This document shows, piece by piece, positions 26,931 to 36,683 of a stretch of DNA of 64,000 nt. The stretch lies in contig NZ_JAOBPP010000019.1 of assembly GCF_025574465.1 (NCBI RefSeq), positions 1-64,000 of the forward strand. The letters run 5' to 3'. Source of the stretch: Kordiimonas aestuarii (GTDB lineage: Bacteria > Pseudomonadota > Alphaproteobacteria > Sphingomonadales > Kordiimonadaceae). Under the pieces are notes generated by a model. The model was not told where the DNA came from, did no database searches, and saw only the letters and a list, made by a program, of their open reading frames with translations. A program made the translations under genes and the position numbers. The first letter of the stretch is position 1, and each line of letters starts with the position of its first letter.

Positions 26931-28451
26931 TTAGGGAAGTGGCGTGCCCATAGGTTGGGAAAAGTCTTCAGACATCAAGAAAACAGCCAGATTTATTCGC
27001 TGTTCTGGCGTGAAGTCAAAACTGGGCATTGGGCTTGGAGGGGTTTGAAGCAGTGCCGCCAAGCTTTCCACCGTGTATCGCGCACCAAGGTTTTTTAAAA
27101 CTTTAACTTGTATATTTTCCGGTGCGCGCCCAGGGGTGTGACATGACGCGCAGTCGTTTTTTTCGAACAATTGTGCACCAGCATTGGAGGACAGTGTAAT
27201 ATCTTCCCGGCGAAGCCCTGCCAAGGGCGATGAACGCTCATCGCCTGGATTGACCTCTTTGGCGACAGCAATGTCATCAAAGCCGATTCGGTATATGACT
27301 CCAGCATAATCGTCTGACACATAGATTGCGCCATCAGGCCCTTGGGCTATGTCGACGGGTCGTCCAACGACATCCTCATCCCTTTCAAACCCGGTCAGGA
27401 AATCCTTTTGGGCGATGTCGGTACCGTCAAAATGCAGTGAAACGACTTTATAGCCCGCGAGTGTGCTGCGGTTCCAGGAGCCATGCAGTGCGACAAGGGC
27501 GGCATCGTCGTACCCGTCCGGCGCCAGTTTGGGGTCAAGGAAGCGAATGCCGAGCGGTGCGCGGTGGGCACCGAAGCCGTGTGCCATGGGTTCTGAGCGT
27601 GATATCTTGTCTTTGTTGTCCGCGCCAAACTCCGGGTCGGGTACCTGATTGTCGTAGGCGTATGGCCAGCCGTAATCTGCGCCGTTCTCGATCAAGTTGA
27701 GCTCACAGTTTGGTGTATCGTCGCCCAGTAGGTCGCGGCCATTATCTGTGCCATATAGCGCGCCTGTGCCGGGCCGCCAGTCAAAGCCGACCGTATTTCT
27801 CAGGCCAGTGGCATAAATTGCGGCGTCCGAGCCATCAGCATTCATGCGCAGCATGGCCGCGCGGTAGGGATGCTCTTCAATGCAGACGTTACAGCTAGAC
27901 CCTACGGTGACATAGAGCATGTTATCGGGGCCAAAGCCGATAGTGCGCGTACGGTGATTGCCGCCCGACGGGAGGCCATCAAACACAAGCTCAAGCGCCC
28001 CGGTAATGCGGGTTTCCGGGTTAAAGCGTGCCCTGAGAATGCGGCTGGTTTCCGCGACATAAACATAGCCCTCATGCAGAGCAAGGCCGTGGGGCACATT
28101 CAATCCATGAAAAAGCATGGTGCGACCATCTGCTTTGCCGTCACCGTTCTGATCCCGATGTAAAAGGATGACATTGCCGTCCCGCATGCTGGTGACCAGA
28201 AGGTCGCCGGTTGCCGTCACACGCATCATACGGGCGTGCGGGACATCTTTCGCAAAAACGCCCATGCGAAAACCAACAGGCAGCTCAAACCGGCCGGAGA
28301 GGGACTTTTCTGCTGGCGCTTCAACTTGTCGCCCGGTGAGGGAATCCAGCACCGGCCCCTTGACGACCAGGTTCTCCGGCCACCAGACCCACGCCCCGAC
28401 CACGACCAGCAAAACAAGCCCGACCAGACCAACAAGCAGCTTTTTCAACAT
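26931..28451 (-). CDS. PQQ-type sugar dehydrogenase (sorbosone/aldose) fused to cytochrome c
   Basis: 506 residues: an N-terminal membrane anchor (LLVGLVGLVLLVVVGAWVWW), then a six-bladed beta-propeller of the glucose/sorbosone dehydrogenase fold (FELPVGFRMGVFAKDV, FHGLNVPHGLAL, GFGPDNMLYVTVGSSC, ALHGSWNRS, GPDGAIYVSDDYAG) and a C-terminal cytochrome c domain with CASCH near residue 440. It should oxidise an aldose or related alcohol in the periplasm and pass electrons to its own haem. The exact sugar is not known. It is divergent from the fRMsr gene. Confidence 0.88.
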   Translation of the reverse strand: MLKKLLVGLVGLVLLVVVGAWVWWPENLVVKGPVLDSLTGRQVEAPAEKSLSGRFELPVGFRMGVFAKDVPHARMMRVTATGDLLVTSMRDGNVILLHRDQNGDGKADGRTMLFHGLNVPHGLALHEGYVYVAETSRILRARFNPETRITGALELVFDGLPSGGNHRTRTIGFGPDNMLYVTVGSSCNVCIEEHPYRAAMLRMNADGSDAAIYATGLRNTVGFDWRPGTGALYGTDNGRDLLGDDTPNCELNLIENGADYGWPYAYDNQVPDPEFGADNKDKISRSEPMAHGFGAHRAPLGIRFLDPKLAPDGYDDAALVALHGSWNRSTLAGYKVVSLHFDGTDIAQKDFLTGFERDEDVVGRPVDIAQGPDGAIYVSDDYAGVIYRIGFDDIAVAKEVNPGDERSSPLAGLRREDITLSSNAGAQLFEKNDCASCHTPGRAPENIQVKVLKNLGARYTVESLAALLQTPPSPMPSFDFTPEQRINLAVFLMSEDFSQPMGTPLP

Positions 28452-28620
28452 AGTGTCCCTCCCTATGTTCTTTTTCGCCTTTCGGCCTTCAGCTCCTATT
28501 TAATAGTGAATATAGTACACAAATGAGGCATCGGCACCAGCTTTGCTGGACATGCCATGCCGGTTGCGGCTATGGCCATAGCGTAACAGCGAGATGAATA
28601 TCAGGCGATAAGGGTATGTG

Positions 28621-29088
28621 ATGAGCAAAAGCGAAATTTACGAAACGGTTGTGGCGCAAATTGAAGCTGTCCTTGAGGGAGAAAACGATTGCATCGCGCA
28701 GATGGCAACCATCTCATGCCTGTTGTCGGAGGCCTTTCCCGAGCGCTATTTCTGGACCGGCTTTTACATTGTGGACGACGCGAAACAGGACGAACTGGTT
28801 GTCGGCCCTTATCAGGGTACGCTCGGCTGTCTTCGCATCGCGTTTGGAAAAGGGGTGTGCGGTATGGCGGCCGCCACACGCCAGACTCAGGTTGTTGAAG
28901 ACGTGCATGCGATTGCTAACCATATTGCGTGCGATAGCCGCAGCAACTCGGAGATTGTGGTGCCCGTCGTTGATGAGGACGGAGAGCTGGTCGCGGTTTT
29001 CGACGTTGATTCAACTGATTTTGCAGCCTTCGACGACGTGGATAAAACCTATCTAGAGCGCCTGATGGCAAGCGTCTTTGCGCGCTAG
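28621..29088 (+). CDS. msrC: Free methionine-(R)-sulfoxide reductase (GAF type)
   Basis: 155 residues of a single GAF domain. Three cysteines at 70, 80 and 104 (TLGCLRI, GVCGMA, HIACDSRSNSEIVVPV) have exactly the spacing of Cys84, 94 and 118 in the E. coli enzyme, so the catalytic and resolving residues are present. It reduces free Met-R-sulfoxide with thioredoxin in the cytoplasm. The ATG at 28621 is preferred to the GTG at 28618 because ATAAGGG lies at the right distance. A glyoxalase gene follows in the same direction. Confidence 0.92.
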   Translation: MSKSEIYETVVAQIEAVLEGENDCIAQMATISCLLSEAFPERYFWTGFYIVDDAKQDELVVGPYQGTLGCLRIAFGKGVCGMAAATRQTQVVEDVHAIANHIACDSRSNSEIVVPVVDEDGELVAVFDVDSTDFAAFDDVDKTYLERLMASVFAR

Positions 29089-29130
29089 GCGGCAGAGCAA
29101 CGGCACCCCGGCGAACATATGGAGTGAGAT

Positions 29131-29550
29131 ATGAAATATTTGCACACGATGGTGCGGGTTAAGGACCTTGAAGACTCGCTGGATTTTTACTGCACTAAAT
29201 TAGGCTTGCGGGAAGTTGGCCGCAAGGATGTCCCTGCTGGTCGCTTCACATTGGTTTTCCTCGCGGCACCGGGTGACGAGGATGCTCAGGTCGAATTGAC
29301 CTATAACTGGGACAGCGAGGACTATGGCGGTGGCCGCAACTTCGGGCATTTGGCCTATGCCGTTGAGGATATTTATGATACATGTCAAAGGCTTATGGAT
29401 TCAGGGGTTGTCATAAACAGGCCGCCACGTGATGGCCGAATGGCCTTCGTACGAAGCCCTGATAATATTTCAATTGAGCTGCTGCAGCGCGGTGACGCCT
29501 TGCCTGCGAAGGAACCTTGGGCCAGTATGAAAAATACCGGGGAATGGTAA
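29131..29550 (+). CDS. gloA: Lactoylglutathione lyase (glyoxalase I)
   Basis: 139 residues of the vicinal-oxygen-chelate fold. Metal ligands H5 ([10 protein letters not shown]), E55 (AQVELTYNW), H73 ([10 protein letters not shown]) and E116 (ISIELLQR) match the four of the E. coli enzyme (5, 56, 74, 122). It converts the methylglyoxal-glutathione hemithioacetal to lactoylglutathione. It lies 42 bp after fRMsr, and both deal with chemical stress. Confidence 0.92.
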   Translation: MKYLHTMVRVKDLEDSLDFYCTKLGLREVGRKDVPAGRFTLVFLAAPGDEDAQVELTYNWDSEDYGGGRNFGHLAYAVEDIYDTCQRLMDSGVVINRPPRDGRMAFVRSPDNISIELLQRGDALPAKEPWASMKNTGEW

Positions 29551-29558
29551 TAGGGGTG

Positions 29559-29579
29559 TAGGCAGAATAATTATGCCTA
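29559..29579 (+). terminator. Weak hairpin after gloA
   Basis: Stem TAGGCA / TGCCTA with a 9-nt loop just after the stop codon. Only a late, imperfect T-run (GTTTTTAG) follows, so termination is uncertain. Confidence 0.35.
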
Positions 29580-29645
29580 ATATTAATAAAGTTTTTAGTC
29601 TTCCAAGGCTCAATAGGGTAGCAGGGTGACGTGAGGGGATAGTCT

Positions 29646-31217
29646 TTGCAGCTTCATTGGTCTGACAGGATCTCATTTAAACTCGCCCGTACGGCGGTGA
29701 TCATCGCATTTGCCGTTGGTCTTGTACTTTCTGCCGGTCAGGTTTATCTCGATTATCTCGAAGAAGGTGGCATCCTCGCCCAGAAGGTCAATAAAAGCCT
29801 TCAGGTGGCAGAGAAGGCGGCGACCCGTGCAGTTCTTATTCTCGATTCCGACCTCGCACAGGAGGTGGTCTCCGGCCTCATGGAATATGAATATGTCGCC
29901 GAAGCCGCTATTCTGGATGACCATGGCTCGGTGCTCGCGGGCAACCAGCGTGATACCAGCAGTTTCGGCACGGCGAGTGTCAACTATGCGCGGTATTTCA
30001 TCAACGATACAGCCACTTACAACTTTCCGCTGGCGCTTCCGGATACAATGGCGGAGCGTCCCGGCAGTCTGCGTGTGGTGATCGACCGCGCGGTGGGCCT
30101 CCAACCCTTTTTCTCTAGGGCGGTAACCACATTTCTTAGCGGGTTTGTCCGCAACCTGCTTCTGGTGATGTTGCTTTATTTTGCTTTCCACCAGGGGCTC
30201 ACCAAACCGCTGGCGCTGATCGTGGAGAAAATCTCCAGCATCAACCCCGAGCATCCGGGCGAGCAGCGCATCAGCGTGCATCGCCGCCACAAGAAGGATG
30301 AACTTGGCCTGCTTGTTGGCCAGATCAACCTGTCATTTGATGCGGTGCAGGTGCTGCTGGATAACCTGCGCTCCACCAACAAGGCGCTTTCGTCATCCGA
30401 GGAAGCCTTGCGCAAACGCTCGTGGGAACTGGAGCAGGAGGTTGAACGCACGAAAAAGACCTCGATGGAACTGATTGTGACCAAGGAACAGGCCGAGGCG
30501 GCGAACCGGGCGAAAAGTGTGTTCCTCGCGAACGTCAGCCATGAGCTCAGAACACCGCTCAACGCCATTATCGGGTTCTCAAGCATCATGGCGGACCAGA
30601 TGTTCGGCCCGATCGGACACAAGAAATACCGTGAATATCTGCAGGATATTCGCTCTTCCAGCGAACATCTCTCTGATGTGCTGGGTGAGGTGCTTGATTT
30701 GGCCAAAATCGAGGCTGGTCAGTTCAAGATGGAAGAGGAAGAGGTCGATATGGTCAAACTCTTCCACGAAAGCCACGCGCTTATCTCCGGTCAGGCGACC
30801 CAAAAAGGCCTGCGGGTTGATGTGGACGTGCCGGAAGACCTGCCGCGTGTAAATGGTGACCGGTTGCGTATCAAGCAAAGTGTGCTCAACCTACTGTCCA
30901 ACGCTGTGAAATTTACGCCGGATGGCCGCGGCAATGTTAGCCTGAGCGCGATGATGGATGAAGACGGGCGGATGACTATCAAGGTTGCAGACAAGGGGAT
31001 TGGTATCCCGAGGGAAGAGCAGGACCTTGTCTTCTCGCCGTTCATGCGGTCTGCATCCGCCCTCAGCCGCAGCCACGAAGGCACGGGCCTTGGCTTGTCA
31101 CTCGTGAAAGCTTTTGTCGATATGCACGGTGGAGACATCACGCTGGAAAGCGAAGTGGACAAGGGGACGACCTTCACACTTATCCTGCCGGCCGAGCGGG
31201 TACTGAAGGCAGCATAG
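29646..31217 (+). CDS. Membrane sensor histidine kinase
   Basis: 523 residues with a TTG start supported by GAGGGG 7 nt upstream. Helix 1 (AVIIAFAVGLVLSAGQVYL), a periplasmic sensor segment of about 125 residues, helix 2 near 165-180 (FVRNLLLVMLLYFAF), a HAMP-like linker and coiled coil (ALRKRSWELEQEVERT), the H-box FLANVSHELRTPLNAIIGFS with H299, the N-box LSNAVKFTPDG, and G-boxes DKGIGIPREEQ and GTGLGLSLVKAFVDMHGG. There is no receiver domain and no response-regulator gene beside it. A secreted NTF2-like protein gene follows 4 bp later and may belong to the same signal pathway. Confidence 0.92.
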   Translation: MQLHWSDRISFKLARTAVIIAFAVGLVLSAGQVYLDYLEEGGILAQKVNKSLQVAEKAATRAVLILDSDLAQEVVSGLMEYEYVAEAAILDDHGSVLAGNQRDTSSFGTASVNYARYFINDTATYNFPLALPDTMAERPGSLRVVIDRAVGLQPFFSRAVTTFLSGFVRNLLLVMLLYFAFHQGLTKPLALIVEKISSINPEHPGEQRISVHRRHKKDELGLLVGQINLSFDAVQVLLDNLRSTNKALSSSEEALRKRSWELEQEVERTKKTSMELIVTKEQAEAANRAKSVFLANVSHELRTPLNAIIGFSSIMADQMFGPIGHKKYREYLQDIRSSSEHLSDVLGEVLDLAKIEAGQFKMEEEEVDMVKLFHESHALISGQATQKGLRVDVDVPEDLPRVNGDRLRIKQSVLNLLSNAVKFTPDGRGNVSLSAMMDEDGRMTIKVADKGIGIPREEQDLVFSPFMRSASALSRSHEGTGLGLSLVKAFVDMHGGDITLESEVDKGTTFTLILPAERVLKAA

Positions 31218-31221
31218 ATCG

Positions 31222-31701
31222 ATGGTCACCAAAGCGATCTCTCTGGCACTTGGTCTTACCGCCCTCCCTGTCTCTGCGAGCGACATGACTCCGGAAGCTG
31301 TGGTTCATCAGTTGTTTGACGCCATGCGCGCAGGGGATGGCGTCGCCATTTTACAGTTTGTGCATGAGGATGCGCCGCTAGAACGCCTGATGAACGATGG
31401 CAGCGTCAAAAAGGGCAGCTTCAGGGAATGGGCAGGCTGGATTGACACGCTGGGCGAAGGTGATGCTGACGAGCAGGTTTTTGCGGTGAAAACCTTTTAC
31501 GGTGCACCTGGCCTCGCCACGGTGTCTGCACCCTTTGTCATATATCTGCACGGCAAGCTTGTGGGGTGCGGTGTGAACCAGTTCAGTTTTGCTGACACCA
31601 CTGAAGGTTGGCGCGTCATCCATGGTATTGATGTGCCGCATGACGGCGACTGCGAAACCTACCGCGATGACTATATGGTCAAGGCTAGATCAATTCCTTG
31701 A
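31222..31701 (+). CDS. Exported NTF2/SnoaL-like protein
   Basis: 159 residues: a short signal peptide (ISLALGLTALPVSA) and one NTF2-like cone fold (TPEAVVHQLFDAMRAGDGVAILQFV, then WRVIHGIDVP). It is probably periplasmic. It starts 4 bp after the histidine-kinase gene, and its end overlaps the convergent glycosyltransferase pseudogene by 17 bp. Ligand and role unknown. Confidence 0.8.
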   Translation: MVTKAISLALGLTALPVSASDMTPEAVVHQLFDAMRAGDGVAILQFVHEDAPLERLMNDGSVKKGSFREWAGWIDTLGEGDADEQVFAVKTFYGAPGLATVSAPFVIYLHGKLVGCGVNQFSFADTTEGWRVIHGIDVPHDGDCETYRDDYMVKARSIP

Positions 31702-32910
31702 GCCACGGGTTGTGGTGTTTCTTGATCGCATATTTGAATTCGGCAAACTGTTGCCCCAGCGTTCCGTGATCCAATGCGTTGCGAATGGGGGCATTCAATA
31801 GGTGCCGTGCTACATCTGTGGCTTCCTGTTTGTAAAATTCGGCCATATCAAAACCCTCCAGCTTCGCAAAGCCTTCACTGCGCAGAAATTGCACAAGTGC
31901 TGGCGCATCGATGAGAGCAAGGGCGCTGCCTGTCCCTGGGCCGCCAACTGGAGCCGCGACAATTGTGGGGAGTACATGGCAGGCATCAAACGATTTTGCG
32001 GCCCGCGTGCGGGGCGAAAGAACTGACATCATGACATCAAGTGCCGCCTGGCGCCGCTGGATGAGGGCAACATCGGCTTTCATGGAACCAAGGAGTTCGG
32101 CTGTGTGAACCGCGCTGCCTTCGGAAAAAAGTATGATATCCGCAGCTTTGTAGTGCCTCAACTGCTCGAGAAGCGGGAGTTTCTCTGGCTTGAGGATATG
32201 ATAGCCTTCCGCCTCCAGCAATGGCTCAAAATACCGCTCTCCCGCATAGGAGCCCTTGTGCACATAGTCAGAGCGGCTGACATAGATTTTGGCCGGTAGC
32301 CCCGACAGGTCACCAAGCAGTGCGTCCGCCCGGCCATCAAGGTAATCAAGATACTGTGGCGCCGGTGGGCGGTGTATCGCCAAAGGTGCTTGCCTGTGTC
32401 GGCACCGTCAAGCGCTCGACCAAAAGCGGCTTGTTGACAAGCCGAACCTTGTCTGCGGGCACACCAAAATATTGCATTATCGCTGTAAAATAGGCAGGCA
32501 GTTCATCGGCCTTTTTTGCACGCTGGGTGCCTTTCAGCGGCTGCGGACAAACCAGCACACCTTCGTATTGATCCGGCGCGTCAAGGTAAGCCCAAAGCCT
32601 GTGCACGGATTCCGCCATGAAATGCCCATAGTGGCGGAAGAAGGGGCCAGCGTAGAGATGATGTCCATCAAGCTTTTTGCGCGGTATTGGCTGCTTTTGC
32701 AGGAAAGCCTTGTCGGTGGCCACACTTAATGGTTTGCCGGGCAGGGGCAGACGCATTTCGCGCAGTTGCTCAAACTTTCGCGGTGTGTCCGGGTGATAAA
32801 GCGCTCCCTTCACGGACACGGGCGAAGACGCTTTGTAAAGCGGATAAACACGTGCGTTTTCAAGCTCAAGTGTTTCAAGCGCGCAGTTTTTATTGAACAA
32901 TCCCAACACA
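31685..32910 (-). pseudogene. Glycosyltransferase family 61 (DUF563-type), frameshifted
   Basis: Two adjacent frames on the minus strand together make one protein of about 405 residues. The N-terminal frame (from about 32910 to 32346) has GPFFRHYGHFMAESVHRLWAY, the GT61 signature. The C-terminal frame (to 31685) has PAKIYVSRSDY and the late ADIILFSEGSAVHTAELLG typical of the same family. The switch between frames falls around 32350-32385, where one frame ends FGDTPPTGATVS and the other continues HRPPAPQYLDYLD; a single extra base would explain it. It is either a real mutation or a sequencing slip in a C-rich stretch. If intact it would transfer a sugar to a surface polysaccharide. Start is uncertain (GTG 32910 or TTG 32907, behind AAGGG). 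Confidence 0.75.
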
Positions 32911-33023
32911 GTGCCCTTATCGCGATGTGGTATGCACAAAAGAAGAGGCCAGCGGCCCCTTCTGTAAAGACAGTAGAACTGGCCGCAACCTAGTTCAACA
33001 CTATAATAGCGGCGGCCCGATCT

Positions 33024-34316
33024 TCAGGCTGCATCCAGCGCGTGTGAGAGGTCTGCGATCAGATCGTCGACATTTTCAACACCCACAGAGATACGCAGCA
33101 TGCTCTCGCTGATGCCAAGGCGGCGCTTCACGTCGTCCGGCACATCCGCGTGGGTCATGGCAAACGGGTGTTCCATCAAGCTTTCTGTACCCCCAAGGCT
33201 GACTGCCAGTTTGATGATCTGCAGCGCGTCGAGCACCCGGAAAGCGGCGTCCTCGTCACCATCAATATCAAATGCAAAGGTGGAACCCGCCGCACCCGCA
33301 CACTGTTCCTTGAAGATACGGTAGGCTGGTTCGTCTTTGCGCAGAAAGCCAAGGTAATGCACTTTGGCAACCTTCGGGTGGTCCCGCAGAAATTCCGCTA
33401 TTTTCCTGGCGTTGTCGGCCGCGGCGGTCATGCGCAGCTTAAGTGTCTCCAGCGAGCGCATGATCAACCAGCCGGTGTGCGGGTCGCACATGGTGCCAAG
33501 GATGGTGCGGAAGCCCATCACAGGGGCCATCGCGGTCATGTTGCCTACGGCGGCCCCGGCCACAACGTCCGAATGCCCTGCGACATATTTGGTCAGCGAG
33601 TAGATGACAATGTCTGCCCCGTGCTCAAGCGGCTTTTGCCATACGGGGCCCAGGAATGTATTGTCGGTCATGATGACGGGGCGGTGGCCGGTCTCTTCCC
33701 CAAGCTTGTCGGCGAGGTCGCGGCAGCAGTGCAGGTCAATCAGTCCATTGGTCGGGTTTGCCGGCGTCTCGGTATAAATAACCGCGACACGGCCCAGCTT
33801 TTTGGCTTCCTCGATGGCAGGTGCCAAGGTTGGTTTGTCGCCGCCCGCTGCAAACTCAACCGACTTGATGCCGAATTCTGGGAGGATATTGCGGATGAGG
33901 AATTCCGTACCACCATAAATGGGCGCAGAATAAACGATTACATCACCGGGACGAAGGTACGACCACAGGCAGGTGGAAATCGCGGCCATACCGCTTGAAA
34001 ACGTCAGGCCCTTCTCCGCATCTTCCCAAAGCGCGAGGCGGTCCTCAAGCACTTCAAGGTCAGGGTTGTTGATGCGGGAGTATATCAGTCCCGGCTCTTC
34101 GCCTTCCGCGGCTTGGCGCTTGCCATATGCCAGTTCGAAAAACTCCTTGCCGTGTTTCGCGCTTTCAAAAACAAACGTGGATGTCATGAACACGGGGGGC
34201 TTGAGTGCGCCCTCGGAAAGTGCGGGGTCATAGCCATAGCCCATCATCTGGGTCTCCGGGCTAAGGCGGTGATTGCCAATCATTTTCTTGCGGTAATTTT
34301 TACGGCTGGCGGTCAT
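33024..34316 (-). CDS. Cystathionine gamma-synthase / methionine gamma-lyase-like PLP enzyme
   Basis: 430 residues from the ATG at 34316, with AAGGA 7 nt upstream; the frame extends further to 34400 without a ribosome site. Fold-type I PLP enzyme of the Cys/Met metabolism family: YSRINNPDLEVLEDRLA, FSSGMAAISTCL, ETPANPTNGLIDL, DNTFLGPVWQKPLEHGAD, the PLP lysine in SLTKYVAGHSD, and the late SLGGTESLMEHPFAMTH. Reactions within the family include trans-sulfuration, O-acetylhomoserine sulfhydrylation and gamma-elimination, and cannot be separated here. Confidence 0.9.
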   Translation of the reverse strand: MTASRKNYRKKMIGNHRLSPETQMMGYGYDPALSEGALKPPVFMTSTFVFESAKHGKEFFELAYGKRQAAEGEEPGLIYSRINNPDLEVLEDRLALWEDAEKGLTFSSGMAAISTCLWSYLRPGDVIVYSAPIYGGTEFLIRNILPEFGIKSVEFAAGGDKPTLAPAIEEAKKLGRVAVIYTETPANPTNGLIDLHCCRDLADKLGEETGHRPVIMTDNTFLGPVWQKPLEHGADIVIYSLTKYVAGHSDVVAGAAVGNMTAMAPVMGFRTILGTMCDPHTGWLIMRSLETLKLRMTAAADNARKIAEFLRDHPKVAKVHYLGFLRKDEPAYRIFKEQCAGAAGSTFAFDIDGDEDAAFRVLDALQIIKLAVSLGGTESLMEHPFAMTHADVPDDVKRRLGISESMLRISVGVENVDDLIADLSHALDAA

Positions 34317-34411
34317 TGGGGCATCCTTATGAAGTTTTTCTTGTCCATTGTGATGGATTATCTTTTGCGCTGTTTTGCCCGGAATTGGGGCCTGCCGCAA
34401 CCTGATTCTGG

Positions 34412-34424
34412 AATGGTTTCCATT
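34412..34424. promoter_or_regulatory. Inverted repeat AATGG-TTT-CCATT
   Basis: Two perfect 5-bp arms with a 3-nt spacer, about 95 bp upstream of the PLP-enzyme start, in the divergent promoter region shared with the MFS gene. It may be an operator; the regulator is unknown. Confidence 0.25.
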
Positions 34425-34561
34425 AATTAGATGGTTATTTTACATGGGGTGAAGGCAACCGCCATGCGTTGGCGGGCCTGACATAACTGTGTTGTTTGCA
34501 GGCTTGATTAAATTGCTCACGGGTGCTTTCTTGACGCCGGTTCAAGATCAAGGAAGTCGGT

Positions 34562-35803
34562 GTGAGCACAGTCCGGGTACATGATACGCAGCAGGCTGCC
34601 GGTTTCTGGGCGCGCAACCGCAATGTGATCTTTTTGATGATCGCGCAAGCTTGTTTCCTGTCCTGCAGCATGACGATGGTGACATTTGCAGGTCTCGCTG
34701 GTGAAGTTCTGGCCACAAACAAGGCGCTGGCGACACTGCCCATGTCGCTGTCCATTGTCTCAACCGCCGTTTCCACCGGTCCGATGTCGATGCTGATGCA
34801 GTGGCGGTCGCGCAGGTTTGGCTTCAGGCTTGGTGCGCTTGTGGGCATTCTGGCCGCATCAATTGCGGCCTACGGTGTTTATTCCGGCAGTTTTCTTGCC
34901 CTATGTATCGGCACGGTGAGTATTGGTCCCTTTCAGGCCAGTGCCCAATATTACCGCTTTGCCGCCGCTGAGAGCGTGGTACCCTCACGCGCCCCACGGG
35001 CGATTTCGCTTGTGCTGGTTGGCGGGCTTCTGGGTGCGTTGTTGGCGCCAAGCCTCACGCGGTGGTTTAATGAAGTCTTCCTGCCGGTCAATATGATGGG
35101 TGCATTTGTCTTCGCCGGGGTTGTTGTCGCCTTTATATTGCTGCCAACTACGCTTATGCGGCCGCTTGAAAAACCGTTTGTCGCTGAAGGCGAGATGGAG
35201 GCTGAACCGGACGTGGGCCGACCAATACGTGAGATAGCCCGCAATCCTGCCTTCATTGTAGCGGTGTTAAACGGTGCCCTCGGCTATGCGATGATGAGCT
35301 TTGTCATGACCGCCACGCCGCTTGCCATGAAAGCCTGTGGCCTGATAGGCCAAAGTATTGATGTCATCCAGGGGCACGTGATTGCCATGTTTCTGCCCAG
35401 CCTTTTCACCGGCTCGCTTATACAGCGTATTGGCCTGCTGCCGGTTATGCTTATGGGGCACGCCTGCTTCGCCGTTGCCTTCATCACAGCGCTAAGTGGT
35501 ATCGAGATTGGTCATTTCTCCCTGGCATTAATCGCGCTTGGGGTTGGCTGGAACTTTTGTTTTGTGGGTGGCACCACCTTGCTGACCCGTGTTCACACGG
35601 ACGCGGAGAAGGGTCGCGTGCAGGGCCTGAACGAATTTCTCGTCTTCGGCACCACTGCCGCGGCGTCCCTCTCGGCTGGTGTCATTCTGCAGGCCTTTGG
35701 ATGGCGGCTTGTCAATCAGTCCGCATTCGTTATGTTGGTGATCGCTGCTGGCGCCACTATTATCTGGGGGCTGAGCACGGCCCGCAAGCCTGTAGCCCAT
35801 TAA
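34562..35803 (+). CDS. Major facilitator superfamily permease
   Basis: 413 residues, about 12 transmembrane helices; GTG start with AAGGAAG 5 nt upstream. The first loop has MQWRSRRFGFRLGALVG, the MFS loop 2-3 pattern in variant form, and the late half has TDAEKGRVQGLNEFLVFG, typical of drug/small-solute permeases. The substrate is not evident. It is divergent from the PLP enzyme and followed by yaaA after 22 bp. Confidence 0.85.
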   Translation: MSTVRVHDTQQAAGFWARNRNVIFLMIAQACFLSCSMTMVTFAGLAGEVLATNKALATLPMSLSIVSTAVSTGPMSMLMQWRSRRFGFRLGALVGILAASIAAYGVYSGSFLALCIGTVSIGPFQASAQYYRFAAAESVVPSRAPRAISLVLVGGLLGALLAPSLTRWFNEVFLPVNMMGAFVFAGVVVAFILLPTTLMRPLEKPFVAEGEMEAEPDVGRPIREIARNPAFIVAVLNGALGYAMMSFVMTATPLAMKACGLIGQSIDVIQGHVIAMFLPSLFTGSLIQRIGLLPVMLMGHACFAVAFITALSGIEIGHFSLALIALGVGWNFCFVGGTTLLTRVHTDAEKGRVQGLNEFLVFGTTAAASLSAGVILQAFGWRLVNQSAFVMLVIAAGATIIWGLSTARKPVAH

Positions 35804-35825
35804 AGTCCGAGTATAGGAAACCTGT

Positions 35826-36599
35826 ATGCTGATCGTTCTGTCACCTGCAAAGAAGCTTGATTTTGAAAGTGAAAACATGGCACCGGGAACGGATGTGCCG
35901 CGCATGCTTGACCAGGCGGAAATGCTGGCGAAGAAGGCGAAGCGGCTCAGGGCTGCTGACCTCAAGGCCATGATGGGCATCTCTGACGTGCTGGCGGAGC
36001 TGAATGTGGCGCGGTTCAAGGCGTTTGAAACACCTTTTACGCCTGCGAATGCGCGCCCGGCTATCGATGCCTTCAAGGGGGATGTCTATATTGGCATGGA
36101 CACCCCAAGCATGAGCGAGGAAGACCGTGCGTTTGCCAACGCCCATGTGCGTATTCTCTCCGGTCTCTATGGGATGCTGAAGCCGCTGGACCTGATGCAG
36201 GCATACCGGCTTGAGATGGGCACCAAATTTGTCACCCGCCGCGGTAAAGATCTTTACACCTTCTGGGGGGACCGCATCTCAAAAGCGCTGAACGAAGATT
36301 TCGCGGATGATGCGGATCCGGTCCTTGTGAACCTGGCCTCGAATGAGTATTTCCGGGCGGTAAAGCTGAAGGCGTTGAAGGCCAAAGTCATCACGCCAAG
36401 TTTCAGGGAAATCAAGGACGGCAAGGCGCGGGTGATCTCCTTCCTTGCCAAAAAGGCGCGCGGCATGATGGCACGCTACGCCATCGATAACCGGATCAAT
36501 GATGTGGAAGCGCTTAAAGCCTTTGACCTTGAGGGGTACCGCTATGATGAAGAGTCATCTACGGCGACTGAATGGGTCTTTTCACGTCCCCAGCCCTGA
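35826..36599 (+). CDS. yaaA: Peroxide-stress protein YaaA
   Basis: 257 residues, the usual length, beginning MLIVLSPAKKLDFES and holding the family signatures FKGDVYIGMD, ILSGLYGMLKPLDLMQAYRLEMGT, FWGD, LVNLASNEYF and VISFLAKKARGMMARY. The E. coli protein lowers free iron and limits DNA damage during hydrogen-peroxide stress. Cytoplasmic. Same strand as the MFS gene, 22 bp behind it. Confidence 0.95.
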   Translation: MLIVLSPAKKLDFESENMAPGTDVPRMLDQAEMLAKKAKRLRAADLKAMMGISDVLAELNVARFKAFETPFTPANARPAIDAFKGDVYIGMDTPSMSEEDRAFANAHVRILSGLYGMLKPLDLMQAYRLEMGTKFVTRRGKDLYTFWGDRISKALNEDFADDADPVLVNLASNEYFRAVKLKALKAKVITPSFREIKDGKARVISFLAKKARGMMARYAIDNRINDVEALKAFDLEGYRYDEESSTATEWVFSRPQP

Positions 36600-36683
36600 A
36601 GTAATTTGCAGGATCAGGCAAGCATATAGCAGCATCCGGTAAACAGAAGTTGTTTCGACACAGCGCTCCCTCGCGCTATACTT

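Noticed and set aside
34317..34561. Possible SAM riboswitch before the PLP sulfur-amino-acid enzyme
   Set aside because: No SAM-I or SAM-II conserved core was found; only a short inverted repeat is present.
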